A DNA stretch of 64,000 nt, taken from assembly GCA_041521345.1 (NCBI GenBank), contig JBGOHB010000016.1; one strand, written 5' to 3'. Positions within the stretch are counted from its first letter, which is position 1. Every line of letters starts with the position of its first letter. A program made the position numbers and the translations under genes. Shown in pieces: positions 53,335 to 62,601 of the stretch. Source of the DNA: Virgibacillus_N oceani_A. Lineage in GTDB: Bacteria > Bacillota > Bacilli > Bacillales > Amphibacillaceae. A model generated the notes under the pieces. The model was given only the letters and a program-made list of their open reading frames with translations, searched no databases and had not been told where the DNA came from.

Positions 53335-54516
53335 TTAAAAAATATCAAGTTTATCAATCCGCTCTATTGCTTCTTTGATTCTTTCTTTATCCACTAATAG
53401 TCCAACACGGACATAACCTTCCCCGTATGTGCCAAATCCATTCCCTGCAGCGACGGCAACATCAGCTTTATCCAATAAGAAATCCGTAAATCCTTCGCTG
53501 GTAAAATTATCTGGAACAGGGAGCCAAGCGAAAAAGGACCCCTTTGGTGCTTTTATATCCCAGCCAATTCGGCTGCATTCCGTAATTAATGCCTGCCGCC
53601 GTTCTTCATAAAGTGCAAGCAGCTCATCAACACAGGATTGATCTTCGTTCAGTGCTGTAGCGGCAGCTTTTTGAACAGCAGGAAACAGACTGACATACAT
53701 GTGATCCTGAATCAGGTTGATGGCTTCTATCATTTTTTCATTTCCTACAGCAAAGCCGACACGCCATCCGGCCATATTATACGTTTTCGATAAGGTGTAC
53801 ATTTCAATCCCGTGCTCTTTTCCATCTTTCGCCTGTAGATAGCTGACAGGTTTTTTTCCATCAAAGCCAAGTGCTCCATAGGCAAAATCATGCACAATGG
53901 CAATGTTATTTTCTTTAGCGAGTGCTACGGTTTCTTCAAAAAAATCCAGGTCGGCAGTTGCCCCTGTTGGATTGTTCGGGTAGTTTAAAATCATCATTTT
54001 CGCCTGCTGTTTTTGTTCATCCGTAAGTTTTGTGTAATCGGGAAGAAATTCATTTTCCTCCAGAAGGGGCATAGAATCATAGCGGACACCGGCGAGCCCT
54101 GCTCCTGATAAGTAATCCGGATATCCCGGGTCAGGAAGCAGCATAAGTTCTCCCTCGTTCATCATGGCCATTGGAAGTTCGACCAGCCCTGCTTTTGCAC
54201 CAAATAATATGGCTACTTCCTTTTGCGGATCAATGTCCACATTATATTCCCGTTTATAAAAATCACTTGCTGCCTGTCTCAGTTCTCTTATCCCTCTAAA
54301 AGCGGAATATTTATGTGTTTTTGGATCTGCTGCAGCTTCTTGTAATGCTGTTACTATATGTTTTGGGGTTGGCTGATCCGGATTCCCTTGTCCTAGATTA
54401 ATAACATCTCTGCCTTCATCAATAGCTGCACTTACCTTTTTAACTAGGGCAGCAAAGAATTGGGAAGGCAGATTTTTAAGACGGTCTGCGTATTCGATGA
54501 TGATAACCTCCTTCAT
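53335..54516 (-). CDS. PLP-dependent aminotransferase (MtnE/DapL-like)
   Basis: A 393-residue class I/II aminotransferase. The fold markers are INLGQGNPDQPTP, MILNYPNNPTGA, IVHDFAYGALGFDG and the lysine loop YTLSKTYNMAGWRVGFAVGN (Lys that binds PLP in SKTYN). Closest in feel to B. subtilis MtnE of methionine salvage, though no salvage genes or SAM riboswitch are next to it. The start is odd: ATG 54516 has a poor ribosome site, while AAGGAGG lies inside the frame and points to an ATC at the place where relatives begin M-E-Y-A. Convergent with the EcsC gene. Confidence 0.85.
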   Translation of the reverse strand: MKEVIIIEYADRLKNLPSQFFAALVKKVSAAIDEGRDVINLGQGNPDQPTPKHIVTALQEAAADPKTHKYSAFRGIRELRQAASDFYKREYNVDIDPQKEVAILFGAKAGLVELPMAMMNEGELMLLPDPGYPDYLSGAGLAGVRYDSMPLLEENEFLPDYTKLTDEQKQQAKMMILNYPNNPTGATADLDFFEETVALAKENNIAIVHDFAYGALGFDGKKPVSYLQAKDGKEHGIEMYTLSKTYNMAGWRVGFAVGNEKMIEAINLIQDHMYVSLFPAVQKAAATALNEDQSCVDELLALYEERRQALITECSRIGWDIKAPKGSFFAWLPVPDNFTSEGFTDFLLDKADVAVAAGNGFGTYGEGYVRVGLLVDKERIKEAIERIDKLDIF

Positions 54517-54759
54517 TCTTTATGTATGATAAAATGTATCAATTAAATCCCAGTATACGCGGAAATATATGAAAAGAAAAATAATTAATGTGACAGGGCA
54601 GACGACTGCGTTAAGTTCCCTATATAAGTATAATTACCATTAATATAATTCAGAAAGAAAAGTAAGTAGCACAATTATCAAAACGTATCAATTAACAGGA
54701 TTCGTAAAAAATTTAAAAAATTCCCTGTTAATATATTGCATTTTTACTAGGTAAATAGT

Positions 54760-54773
54760 ATGATAATTATCAT
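54760..54773. promoter_or_regulatory. Fur-like palindrome upstream of brnQ
   Basis: ATGATAATTATCAT is a perfect 14-bp palindrome resembling the core of Fur-family boxes, 59 bp before the brnQ start. A hairpin ATTAACAGG/CCTGTTAAT lies just upstream (54692-54730). Otherwise the 315-bp gap 54517-54831 is AT-rich and empty. The regulator is not established. Confidence 0.4.
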
Positions 54774-54831
54774 TGATATATTGCATATAGCCTAAGGGAT
54801 TATATAAAAAACCACCAGGAGGGGAACTTAA

Positions 54832-56196
54832 ATGAAAGACGAGAAACTATCATTTTCAGCACATTTGGCAATAGGGGTCATGTTATTTGCATTATTTTTC
54901 GGGGCTGGTAACTTAATTTTTCCGGCTGAATTGGGACAGAACGCTGGTACAAATGTTTGGCCGGCAGTATTTGGATTTTTAATTACAGGGGTTGGACTGC
55001 CGCTGCTCGGGATTATGGCCATGAGTTTTTCAGGCAGTGCAAATCTGCAGGAATTGGCAAGTCGGGTTCATCCGGGATACGCGATATTTTTCACGTCTTT
55101 ATTATATTTGACTATCGGACCATTTTTCGCAGCTCCCCGTACCGGGACGGTTGCATTCGAAGTAGGAATTTCACCATTTGTAAGTGAAGGAAATCAGCAA
55201 GCGGGTTTACTTATTTTTACGATTATCTTTTTTGCAATTGCTCTATTATTTTCATTAAAACCACGAAAAATAGTGGATAATGTAGGAAAAATATTGGCAC
55301 CTGGAATCGTTATTTTACTTTTGTTTTTGTTGGCATTTGTGGTATTCAATCCGATGGGAGCCGTAGAATCACCGCAGGAAGCGTATGAGAGTGGTGCTTT
55401 TATGACCGGATTTCTGGAAGGATACAACACAATGGATGCGCTGGCTTCACTTGTGTTTGCTATTATCGTGATTAACGTCGTTCGTTCGATGGGTGTTAAA
55501 TCCAATAAGGGAATTCTTAATGCTACCGCAAAAGCGGGTGTCATTGCGATTCTGTTACTTGGTGTAATTTATGCAGGTATTGCCTATTTAGGTGCAACAA
55601 GCACCCAAATTTTCGGAATTGCGGAAACTGGCGGACCAGTACTTAGCAATGCAGCTGCTTATTATTTTGGAACATTTGGTTCTATTCTGTTAGCAATTGT
55701 TATTACACTAGCTTGTTTAACCACAAGTATTGGGTTAATTGTTGCAAATTCAGAGTACTTTCATACACTGCTGCCAAAAATCAGCTATAAAGCATTCGTT
55801 ATATTTTTCTCTTCGTTAACGTTTGTTGTTGCGAATTTTGGGCTTGCAAATATTATCACTTTCTCTGTACCAGTGTTGATGTTCCTGTACCCATTAGCGA
55901 TCGTACTTATGCTGCTAACATTTATATCACCTTTATTTAATCATGATAGAATGGTATATGTTTCTACGATTGCAGTTACTTTCTTCATCAGTATATTTGA
56001 TGGATTAAAGGCATTGACTGATTCACTTGGAATCGCTCATTTTGGGTGGATGGAACCTTTTATTTCCTTATTTGAAAATACATTGCCTATGTATGACCAG
56101 GGATTGGGCTGGCTGCTTCCGGCACTTATCGTTATTGCTATCACAGGTGTCATTAGCCGGGTTAGAAAAGTATCTAATTCTACATCAGAAGCATAA
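54832..56196 (+). CDS. brnQ: Branched-chain amino acid transporter BrnQ
   Basis: A 454-residue, 12-helix LIVCS-family carrier importing leucine, isoleucine and valine with sodium. The N-terminal FALFFGAGNLIFPAELGQNA and APRTGTVAFEVGISPF are diagnostic. GGAGGGG precedes ATG 54832. Monocistronic; two hairpins follow. Confidence 0.95.
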   Translation: MKDEKLSFSAHLAIGVMLFALFFGAGNLIFPAELGQNAGTNVWPAVFGFLITGVGLPLLGIMAMSFSGSANLQELASRVHPGYAIFFTSLLYLTIGPFFAAPRTGTVAFEVGISPFVSEGNQQAGLLIFTIIFFAIALLFSLKPRKIVDNVGKILAPGIVILLLFLLAFVVFNPMGAVESPQEAYESGAFMTGFLEGYNTMDALASLVFAIIVINVVRSMGVKSNKGILNATAKAGVIAILLLGVIYAGIAYLGATSTQIFGIAETGGPVLSNAAAYYFGTFGSILLAIVITLACLTTSIGLIVANSEYFHTLLPKISYKAFVIFFSSLTFVVANFGLANIITFSVPVLMFLYPLAIVLMLLTFISPLFNHDRMVYVSTIAVTFFISIFDGLKALTDSLGIAHFGWMEPFISLFENTLPMYDQGLGWLLPALIVIAITGVISRVRKVSNSTSEA

Positions 56197-56330
56197 GTTT
56201 TTAATGAAAAACCGGTTTTCTCTCGTGATAACGGGTTTACTTGCGAGGTGCTAAATGTTAAATGGCATCATAATTCACAAAGCAATTTACACTATTTTTG
56301 CACTTGATTACAGTATAAATCACACTTTAA

Positions 56331-56404
56331 AAGGCTTAGAGAAACTTATCTCTAAGCCTTAACTTAAAATAAAAAGGCTTTAGATTTAAAATCCAGCCTT
56401 TTTA
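56331..56404 (+). terminator. Two hairpins after brnQ
   Basis: AAGGCTTAGAGA pairs with TCTCTAAGCCTT (56331-56342, 56349-56360). A second stem, AAAAAGGCT with AGCCTTTTT (56371-56403), follows and has T runs on both strands, so it also fits as terminator of the leftward HepT remnant. Confidence 0.8.
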
Positions 56405-56680
56405 CTTCTCTAAACGACTCAGAAAATCTGCTATTTTATCTTTTAATAATGGAATCTCATTTTTAACCACATTCCAAACAATCTCGTTATCCACTCCAAA
56501 GTAATTGTGAATTAGAACATCCCTTAATCCTGCCATTTCACGCCAGGGGACATCGGGGTGTTGAGATCGCAAATCCATTGATACGCGCTTAGTTGCTTCT
56601 CCAACAATTTCTAAATTTCAATTATTGCATCTTGTATTATTTTGAACTAAAAAAGTCAGTTTCTCCATTTGGGATTTGTT
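56402..56680 (-). pseudogene. HepT/DUF86 HEPN toxin, frameshifted
   Basis: The minus strand reads NLEIVGEATKRVSMDLRSQH and later RDVLIHNYFGVDNEIVWNVV to a stop at 56402, the C-terminal two thirds of a HepT-like HEPN ribonuclease. The RX4HXY active motif (RDVLIHNY) is intact. Upstream, QDAII is in another frame (one base is missing where I-R-N is expected), and MEKLTF in a third. The partner nucleotidyltransferase antitoxin (MNT) is not present, so this is a dead toxin gene. The region 56680-56929 holds nothing else recognisable. Confidence 0.8.
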
Positions 56681-56929
56681 AAGATTACTGTGAATACACT
56701 TCTTGCCATACCTTTCCAGTCTTTTACACTAGAAAAAACCATATACATCAAATAAAAATGTAAATAACGAAAAAATTAAAACTATGGTTTAAGGGTGAAT
56801 ACCTACTATTAAAGTAAACCCGTTACTCTCGTGAGGGGCCGTTTTTTTATTTTTTCTATTAAAATATCAATCTATTATGATAAAATAATTACAAATCTAT
56901 TTTCAGAATTTTTAATGGAGGTCAGAAAA

Positions 56930-57721
56930 ATGTCTATTGATTACCCCGAAATAGATGAAGTGATAAAGTATATTCACAAGCATTTAGATGATCAGCTTTC
57001 TCTGGAGAGGCTGGCCAATTATGCTGCTTATAGCCCATATCATTTCAATCGAATATTCAAAGAAAGAGTAGGGGTGCCGCCCCGTTATTATGTCTCCTCC
57101 ATTCGGCTGCAAAAAGCAAAGGATCTGCTTTTAAAAACAAACTTAAGTGTACGTGACATTGGAATGGAGGTTGGCCAGCAAAGTTTAGGTACCTTCACTA
57201 CCCGGTTTACCCAAAAAGTCGGTGTGAGTCCTGTTCAATTCCGTAAATCCAGACATCAGGCGGATTACCATTTGAATTCATTAAAAAATTTAACAGATTG
57301 GTCAAATGATACTCCACCGGTCTATACAAGCAGTGAAGTACAAGGGACAATTCAGGCTGAGCATTCTTTTCGAGGTATTATTTTGGTTGGTTTATTTTCC
57401 AAACCGATCCCGGAGGGTCTTCCTCTTTATGGTACATTACTTTCTTCTTTAGGTAATTTTCATTTTCAAAATGTCCAACCTGGAATCTACTATCTCATGG
57501 CTACGGCTGTCACCTGGGAAATGGAAACAACAGATATGTTGCTTCCGCATACAAATTTACGTGCAAAATCAGAACATGCTGTCACGGTAAATCCAAATGC
57601 CATTACAGGTCGGCAACAGCTTACACTTCGAGAACCGCGACTTGATGACCCACCTATATTAATTTCCTTACCACTTTTAATACAAAACTTTTTCACCCGA
57701 GTGTCTCAACATAGCAATTGA
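56930..57721 (+). CDS. AraC-family regulator
   Basis: A 263-residue regulator with the two-helix-turn-helix AraC domain at the N-terminus (about 9-105: LSLERLANYAAYSPYHFNRI, YVSSIRLQKAKDLLLKTNLS, IGMEVGQQSLGTFTTRF). The C-terminal half is probably a small-molecule-binding (GyrI-like or unknown) domain. ATG 56930 follows GGAGG. It stands before a set of RibD_C-type reductase genes on the same strand and may control them. Confidence 0.9.
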   Translation: MSIDYPEIDEVIKYIHKHLDDQLSLERLANYAAYSPYHFNRIFKERVGVPPRYYVSSIRLQKAKDLLLKTNLSVRDIGMEVGQQSLGTFTTRFTQKVGVSPVQFRKSRHQADYHLNSLKNLTDWSNDTPPVYTSSEVQGTIQAEHSFRGIILVGLFSKPIPEGLPLYGTLLSSLGNFHFQNVQPGIYYLMATAVTWEMETTDMLLPHTNLRAKSEHAVTVNPNAITGRQQLTLREPRLDDPPILISLPLLIQNFFTRVSQHSN

Positions 57722-57789
57722 TAAGAAATATCCGTATAAGGTATGTGCTAAATTGAGATTATAGTAATTTACAATAAAGGAGGAGCTCC

Positions 57790-58362
57790 ATGGCAACTGG
57801 ATACCGAAAAGTAATTTATTCGCAGATGCTTTCACTTGATGGCTACATAGAAGCGCGTGATGGGAACATTGATTGGAGTATTCCTGGCGCAGAACTTTTC
57901 CAGCACTTTCTGGGCGAGGAAAATACTATTGATACGTATCTTTACGGGAGACGAACGTATGAAAATATGGCTGGCTACTGGCAGGGAGCAGATACAAACG
58001 CTGCCAGTACGGAAAGTGAAGTGCAATATGCTAGGACTTGGCAAAAAACCCCTAAAGTAGTTTTCTCAACTACATTGGAGGTTGCAGGGGAAAACAGCAG
58101 GATTGTAAAAGAGCATATTGCAGAGGAGGTCGGTCGTCTGAAAGCACAGGAAGGACTGTCAATGAGCCTTGGCGGTGCAGCACTGGCAGAATCGTTTATG
58201 CAAATGGATCTGATTGACGAGTATCATTTATATATTCATCCGGTTGTCCTTGGCGGTGGAAAGCCCTTTTTTCCAATGCAAACCAGCATAACCAATCTGA
58301 AGCTTCTTGAAACAAAGACATTTGATATCAGTGTGGTTTATCTGCGTTATGAACGTACTTAA
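57790..58362 (+). CDS. Dihydrofolate-reductase-like (RibD C-terminal) protein
   Basis: A 190-residue RibD_C-domain protein, the NADPH-binding DHFR-like fold. Markers are SQMLSLDGYIEARDGNIDW, YLYGRRTYENMAGYW, LGGAALAESFMQMDLIDEYH and HPVVLGGGKPFFP. Many bacterial relatives have no known substrate. AGGAGGAGC precedes ATG 57790. First of three related genes (with 58766-59380 and 59377-59937) that probably arose by duplication. Confidence 0.9.
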   Translation: MATGYRKVIYSQMLSLDGYIEARDGNIDWSIPGAELFQHFLGEENTIDTYLYGRRTYENMAGYWQGADTNAASTESEVQYARTWQKTPKVVFSTTLEVAGENSRIVKEHIAEEVGRLKAQEGLSMSLGGAALAESFMQMDLIDEYHLYIHPVVLGGGKPFFPMQTSITNLKLLETKTFDISVVYLRYERT

Positions 58363-58381
58363 AAAATAAGGAGGAACTGAA

Positions 58382-58750
58382 ATGGCAATAACCAAAAATC
58401 AGGAGTTTTTTCAGAAAGTAAATGAAGCCTTTGCCAAAGGGGATGTTGATTTTTTAATTGATAATTTGGCAGAGGATATCCAGTGGGTAATGGTAGGAAG
58501 CAATACGGTTCAGGGCAAGCAGGCAGTCATCGAGATGTTCGAACCTATGCGTGGGATGGCAGCTGAAAATTATGTGACAAACAATATTATTACTCATGGC
58601 AATACTGCTGTCATTGAAGGGAAAATGAGCATGCCAAAAGAAGATGGCAGCTCTGCAACATATGCATTTTGTGATCTTTATACACTGGATAAATTTAAAA
58701 ACGGTAAAATCAATGAGATGAAAGCTTTCCTTATTGAACTCGATGAATGA
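58382..58750 (+). CDS. SnoaL/NTF2-like protein
   Basis: A 122-residue protein of the NTF2-like fold: KVNEAFAKGDVDFLIDNLAE at the start, VQGKQAVIEMFEPM and a C-terminal GKINEMKAFLIELDE. Members act as small isomerases or polyketide-type cyclases, or have no known activity. 19 bp after the RibD_C gene and presumably in its operon. Confidence 0.85.
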   Translation: MAITKNQEFFQKVNEAFAKGDVDFLIDNLAEDIQWVMVGSNTVQGKQAVIEMFEPMRGMAAENYVTNNIITHGNTAVIEGKMSMPKEDGSSATYAFCDLYTLDKFKNGKINEMKAFLIELDE

Positions 58751-58765
58751 CTGGAGGTAATAGAC

Positions 58766-59380
58766 ATGGGGAGAGTAAAATTTGATATCTCTGTTTCTCT
58801 GGATGGCTTCATTGCTGGATCAAATGATAGTCCTGATAATCCAAATGGAGGGAAAAACCTTCATGAATGGGTGTATAAGCTTGCCAGCTGGAGAGAACAG
58901 CATGGCCTGAAAGATGGTGAACAGAATAGAGATGATTAAATTTTGCAGGAATCATCAGCTGATACAGGATCAATTGTCATGGGAAAAACGCATATTTGAC
59001 AGCGGAGTAAATTATTGGGGTGAGAATCCCCCTTTTCACATGCCTGTTTTTGTATTGACGCATGAAAAGCGGGAGAGGCTGGTAAAAAAAGGGAGGACTA
59101 CATTTTATTTTGTGAACGATGGAATTAAAGGTGCGCTAGAATAGGCAAAGAAAACTGCAGAAAATAAAGATGTTTCCATAGCGGGTGGAGCAAATGTAAT
59201 CCAACAGCAGGACTAATTGATGAATTTCAGCTTCATGTGGTGCCTGTATTTTTGGACTCTGGTATTAGATTATTTGATTTCAAAGTGAAGCAAAGGACAC
59301 TGGAAAAAATACAAGTTATTGGCACCAGGAAAGTGACGTACATGAAATATCAGGTTAGAAAGGGAGGGGATGTATTATGA
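58766..59380 (+). pseudogene. RibD_C-type reductase, multiply broken
   Basis: The protein begins intact at ATG 58766 (MGRVKFDISVSLDGFIAGSN) and stops at about 58940. Other frames continue with SADTGSIVMGKTHI, then FDSGVNYWGENPPFHMPVFV to DGIKGALE, where a TAG (59142) replaces what is probably a Gln codon, then AKKTAENKDVSIAGGANVIQ. The end, LIDEFQLHVVPVFLDSGIRL to VTYMKYQVRKGGDVL, is in yet another frame and stops at 59378-59380, overlapping the next start. At least three frameshifts and one nonsense change. The flanking paralogues are intact. Confidence 0.9.
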
Positions 59381-59937
59381 GAAAAGTATTTGCAACTACT
59401 TTTGTAACATTAGACGGTGTGATGGAATCACCAAATGAGTGGAATCCGCTATTTTGGAGTGAGGAAGCAGAGAAATATAAACGAGAAGAACTATTTGCAA
59501 CTGACGCTTTATTGCTAGGAAGAAAAACATATGAAGGGTTTGCAGCTGCGTGGCCAACAATGACAGATGAGGATGGCTTTGCTGACCGAATGAACAGTCT
59601 TCCTAAATACGTTGTTTCTTCAACTTTAGAAAAATTGGAGTGGAATAACGCTGACCTTCTTAAAAGGGATTTTATGAAAGAAGTGCAAAGTCTGAAGCGG
59701 GAGCCTGGTCAGGATATCGCGATTCACGGAAGTGGGGAATTGGTAAATTCGTTGATGCAGCATGACCTTATCGATGAATTACATATGATGATCTTTCCCA
59801 TTGTTCTTGGCCAAGGTGAGAGACTTTTTGAAAGTCACGAAACTTCTACAGCATTAAAATTAATAGAGACAAAGAAGTTACCTAATGGAGTAATTGTTTT
59901 GCATTATGAAGCCGATCGTAATAAGAATAAGGGATAA
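59377..59937 (+). CDS. Dihydrofolate-reductase-like (RibD C-terminal) protein
   Basis: A 186-residue relative of the protein at 57790: TTFVTLDGVMESPNEWNPLF, LLLGRKTYEGFAAAWPTM, IHGSGELVNSLMQHDLIDEL and FPIVLGQGERLF. Its GGGAGGGG ribosome site and ATG overlap the end of the broken paralogue. Function unknown; likely NADPH-dependent. A terminator follows. Confidence 0.9.
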   Translation: MRKVFATTFVTLDGVMESPNEWNPLFWSEEAEKYKREELFATDALLLGRKTYEGFAAAWPTMTDEDGFADRMNSLPKYVVSSTLEKLEWNNADLLKRDFMKEVQSLKREPGQDIAIHGSGELVNSLMQHDLIDELHMMIFPIVLGQGERLFESHETSTALKLIETKKLPNGVIVLHYEADRNKNKG

Positions 59938-60008
59938 ATTAGGCGAGAGCTGCTATTCCTCTATTCCAAATAATTTGCCTTGATTCTTATGATAATAACA
60001 TAGTAAAA

Positions 60009-60037
60009 GGGATAGCCCTGAAAAAGCTATCCCTCTA
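60009..60037. terminator. Bidirectional terminator
   Basis: GGGATAGC (60009-60016) pairs with GCTATCCC (60026-60033); T runs on the minus strand serve the gntR gene, and a weaker tract lies on the plus strand. Confidence 0.82.
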
Positions 60038-60048
60038 CTTTTTATCAC

Positions 60049-60711
60049 TTAGCCTTTATTAACAGAACGAAACTCTTCAATAGCTCTAAGCCAGTTTTCC
60101 TTCATGATGGAGGAAACTTTTTCGCCATTTCCTTCCCGCATTGATTTAATGATCATGGTGTGTTCTTCTATCGATTTTTCCGTAAGTACAATGGAATTAT
60201 GATAAAATTGTCTTCGAACATGTGCCTGCAAGTCGTTAATAATATTATGAATATATTTATTGTTGGATGTATCAACAATGACCTGATGGAATTCTTCATC
60301 TATTTTTAACGCCGCATAATAATTTTCCGTATGAATTGCTTCTTTAAAGCGGTCGTTTATGCTTTCCAATTGTTCCAGTATGGCATCGTTTAAATGAGGG
60401 GTGGCTAATTCAGCAGCTAATGCCTGCAAAACCGCTAAAGGTGGGAGCAGGTCATTAATTGACTCTTTTTCTACCTCTGTTACTTGCGTAGCCTTTCCCG
60501 GATACATTTTTACAAATCCTTGTACCTCAAGTAACTGCAAAGATTCCCGGACAGGAGTCCTGCTGATCCCTAAAGCTTTAGCAATTTCATTGTCATTCAG
60601 CTTTTCACCAGGTAATAAAGTACCATCTATTATCCATTGCTGCAGTTGATTGAATGCGCTTTCTTTGGCGGACTGGCGAATGGGCTTGGAATGATCACTT
60701 GGAATAGGCAT
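60049..60711 (-). CDS. GntR-family regulator, FadR/FCD subgroup
   Basis: A 220-residue repressor. The winged helix (about 12-75) has the GntR signature IIDGTLLPGEKLNDNEIAKA and LGISRTPVRESLQLLE; the C-terminal FCD domain contains EEFHQVIVDTSN and EEHTMIIKSMREGN with metal-ligand-like Asp and His residues. FCD regulators usually sense organic acids. AAGGAG precedes ATG 60711. No target operon is adjacent except catalase upstream on the same strand (divided by 210 bp). Confidence 0.92.
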   Translation of the reverse strand: MPIPSDHSKPIRQSAKESAFNQLQQWIIDGTLLPGEKLNDNEIAKALGISRTPVRESLQLLEVQGFVKMYPGKATQVTEVEKESINDLLPPLAVLQALAAELATPHLNDAILEQLESINDRFKEAIHTENYYAALKIDEEFHQVIVDTSNNKYIHNIINDLQAHVRRQFYHNSIVLTEKSIEEHTMIIKSMREGNGEKVSSIMKENWLRAIEEFRSVNKG

Positions 60712-60839
60712 TTTGATTCTCCTTCCTCGATATATGTATGATCATTATTTAGTATACTATAAAACGGACAGCATGGAAATATGAGAGCGCAAATTGTTGG
60801 CTGAGGCAAACAATTTTATAGTAAAGGGTAAAGGAAAAA

Positions 60840-60863
60840 GGAATTGGAGTTCTCCAATCCCTT
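60840..60863 (-). terminator. Terminator of the catalase gene
   Basis: On the minus strand GGATTGGAG pairs with CTCCAATTCC (one bulge), followed by TTTTTCC. Confidence 0.65.
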
Positions 60864-60920
60864 ATGCATTCTACGGTTTATTTTGTGATAAATGGAGTTA
60901 AACGGAGATCCCAAGGTCTT

Positions 60921-62528
60921 TTAATAGGGCTCGGAATCATGCCCTTTTTCGATAGCTTCTCCTGGTGCTTTTTCAGCATCTTTAGCACCTAGCGGGTTCA
61001 TGCTGGAACCATCTTTGGGCGCATTCTCCAGTCCTTCTCTTAGTCGGCGGCCATATTCTTCATCTGCTTCTTCAGCTAGGGCGATCATTTTGTCCTGAAT
61101 ACGCTGGTCACATTGAGACAAATCCCCTACGAGATTGGAAATAAGCTCATTTTTTTCCCAGTCTTCAAACCAGCGGAAAGTTTCACCGGCCTGTTTTGTG
61201 TTGTCATTTCGGTCAATGGATTCTCTGACAATGTTTCCTTCTACATAAGGAGTATGTTCTTTTCCGGCTTGTTCTGCTTCCTTTAATCCTCCTAAAACAG
61301 ACGGTTCATAATTGATATGAGGGCTTTGTCCAGGTGCTTTTTCATTTTCATATCTTGCTGGACCACCTTCCTGATTTGTTGCAACACGTTTTTTAGGCGC
61401 ATTAATTGGTAATTGTAAATAATTTGGACCTACCCGGTAGCGCTGCGTGTCAGAATAAGAAAACGTCCGTCCCTGAAGCATTTTGTCATCGGAAAAATCG
61501 AGTCCATCTACAAGCACGCCGGTTCCAAAAGCGGCTTGTTCTACTTCGTTGTGATAGTTTTCCGGATTTTTATTTAATACCATTTTACCAACAGGTCTCC
61601 ATGGAAATTGATCCTCTGGCCAGATCTTTGTATCATCAAGTGGATCAAAATCAAGCTCAGGATGTGGTCCGTCTTCCATAATTTGCACGAACATTTCCCA
61701 TTCCGGATAATCTCCTTGTTCAATCGCTTCATATAAATCTTGGGAAGCATGATTAAAATTCTTAGCTTGAATTTCTTCTGCTTCTTTTTGTGTCAGATTT
61801 TTAATACCCTGTTTTGGTTCCCAGTGATATTTCACTAATACGGCTTTTCCTTCCTGGTTTACCCATCTGTATGTGTTCACGCCTGAACCTTGCATCATCC
61901 GGTAATTTGCCGGAATGCCCCAAGGTGAATAAATGAATGTGACCATATGAAAGGATTCAGGAGAGCTGGAACAAAAATCAAAAAAGCGTTCGTTATCTTG
62001 ATAATTGGTGACAGGATCCGGTCTGAATGCATGGATCATATCTGGGAACTTCATGGCATCCCGGATAAAGAATATTTTTATATTGTTTCCTACCAGATCC
62101 CAGTTTCCATCCTCTGTATAAAATTTAACAGCAAATCCTCTAGGGTCGCGAACGGTTTCCGGCGAATGAATCCCGTGAACCACGGTGGAAAAACGGACGA
62201 AAACAGGTGTCTGCTTTCCTTTATCCTGAAAAACCTTTGCACGGGTATATTTGGATACAGGTTCCTCTCCGACCGTACCATATGTTTCAAAATAGCCATG
62301 AGCACCAGAACCGCGGGCATGGACGACTCTTTCGGGAATCATTTCTCTGTCAAAGTGGCTGATTTTTTCAATATAGTCATAGTTCTCCAGCATAGCCGGT
62401 CCGCGATTGCCAACGGTTCGTATGTTTTGGTTATTTGTGACCGGATGTCCCTGTCTTGTTGTCAGCGTATCTTCTTCTTCTATGTTTGACTGCTCCTTGT
62501 TGTTCTTTGATTGGTCTTTTTCCAACAT
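60921..62528 (-). CDS. katA: Haem catalase
   Basis: A 535-residue monofunctional catalase degrading hydrogen peroxide. The catalytic His is in ERVVHARGSGAHGYFE (about 68), the Asn in DLVGNNIKIFFIRDAMKFPD, and the haem Tyr region is LQGRTFSYSDTQRYRVGPNY. It is about 50 residues longer than B. subtilis KatA, with an acidic, Asn/Gln-rich N-terminus and an extra C-terminal tail (GAKDAEKAPGEAIEKGHD). AAGGGTGAT precedes ATG 62528. Monocistronic. The symbol follows the small-subunit clade and is not certain. Confidence 0.95.
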   Translation of the reverse strand: MLEKDQSKNNKEQSNIEEEDTLTTRQGHPVTNNQNIRTVGNRGPAMLENYDYIEKISHFDREMIPERVVHARGSGAHGYFETYGTVGEEPVSKYTRAKVFQDKGKQTPVFVRFSTVVHGIHSPETVRDPRGFAVKFYTEDGNWDLVGNNIKIFFIRDAMKFPDMIHAFRPDPVTNYQDNERFFDFCSSSPESFHMVTFIYSPWGIPANYRMMQGSGVNTYRWVNQEGKAVLVKYHWEPKQGIKNLTQKEAEEIQAKNFNHASQDLYEAIEQGDYPEWEMFVQIMEDGPHPELDFDPLDDTKIWPEDQFPWRPVGKMVLNKNPENYHNEVEQAAFGTGVLVDGLDFSDDKMLQGRTFSYSDTQRYRVGPNYLQLPINAPKKRVATNQEGGPARYENEKAPGQSPHINYEPSVLGGLKEAEQAGKEHTPYVEGNIVRESIDRNDNTKQAGETFRWFEDWEKNELISNLVGDLSQCDQRIQDKMIALAEEADEEYGRRLREGLENAPKDGSSMNPLGAKDAEKAPGEAIEKGHDSEPY

Positions 62529-62601
62529 ATATCACCCTTTTTAAATATTTTCTGTTTACTAGTGTGCCCGATGAGATTGAAATAAACCCTGTTTTTTCAG
62601 G

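Noticed and set aside
54517..54831. T-box or leucine-responsive leader before brnQ
   Set aside because: No T-box core and no leader peptide with leucine codons; only a hairpin and a Fur-like palindrome.
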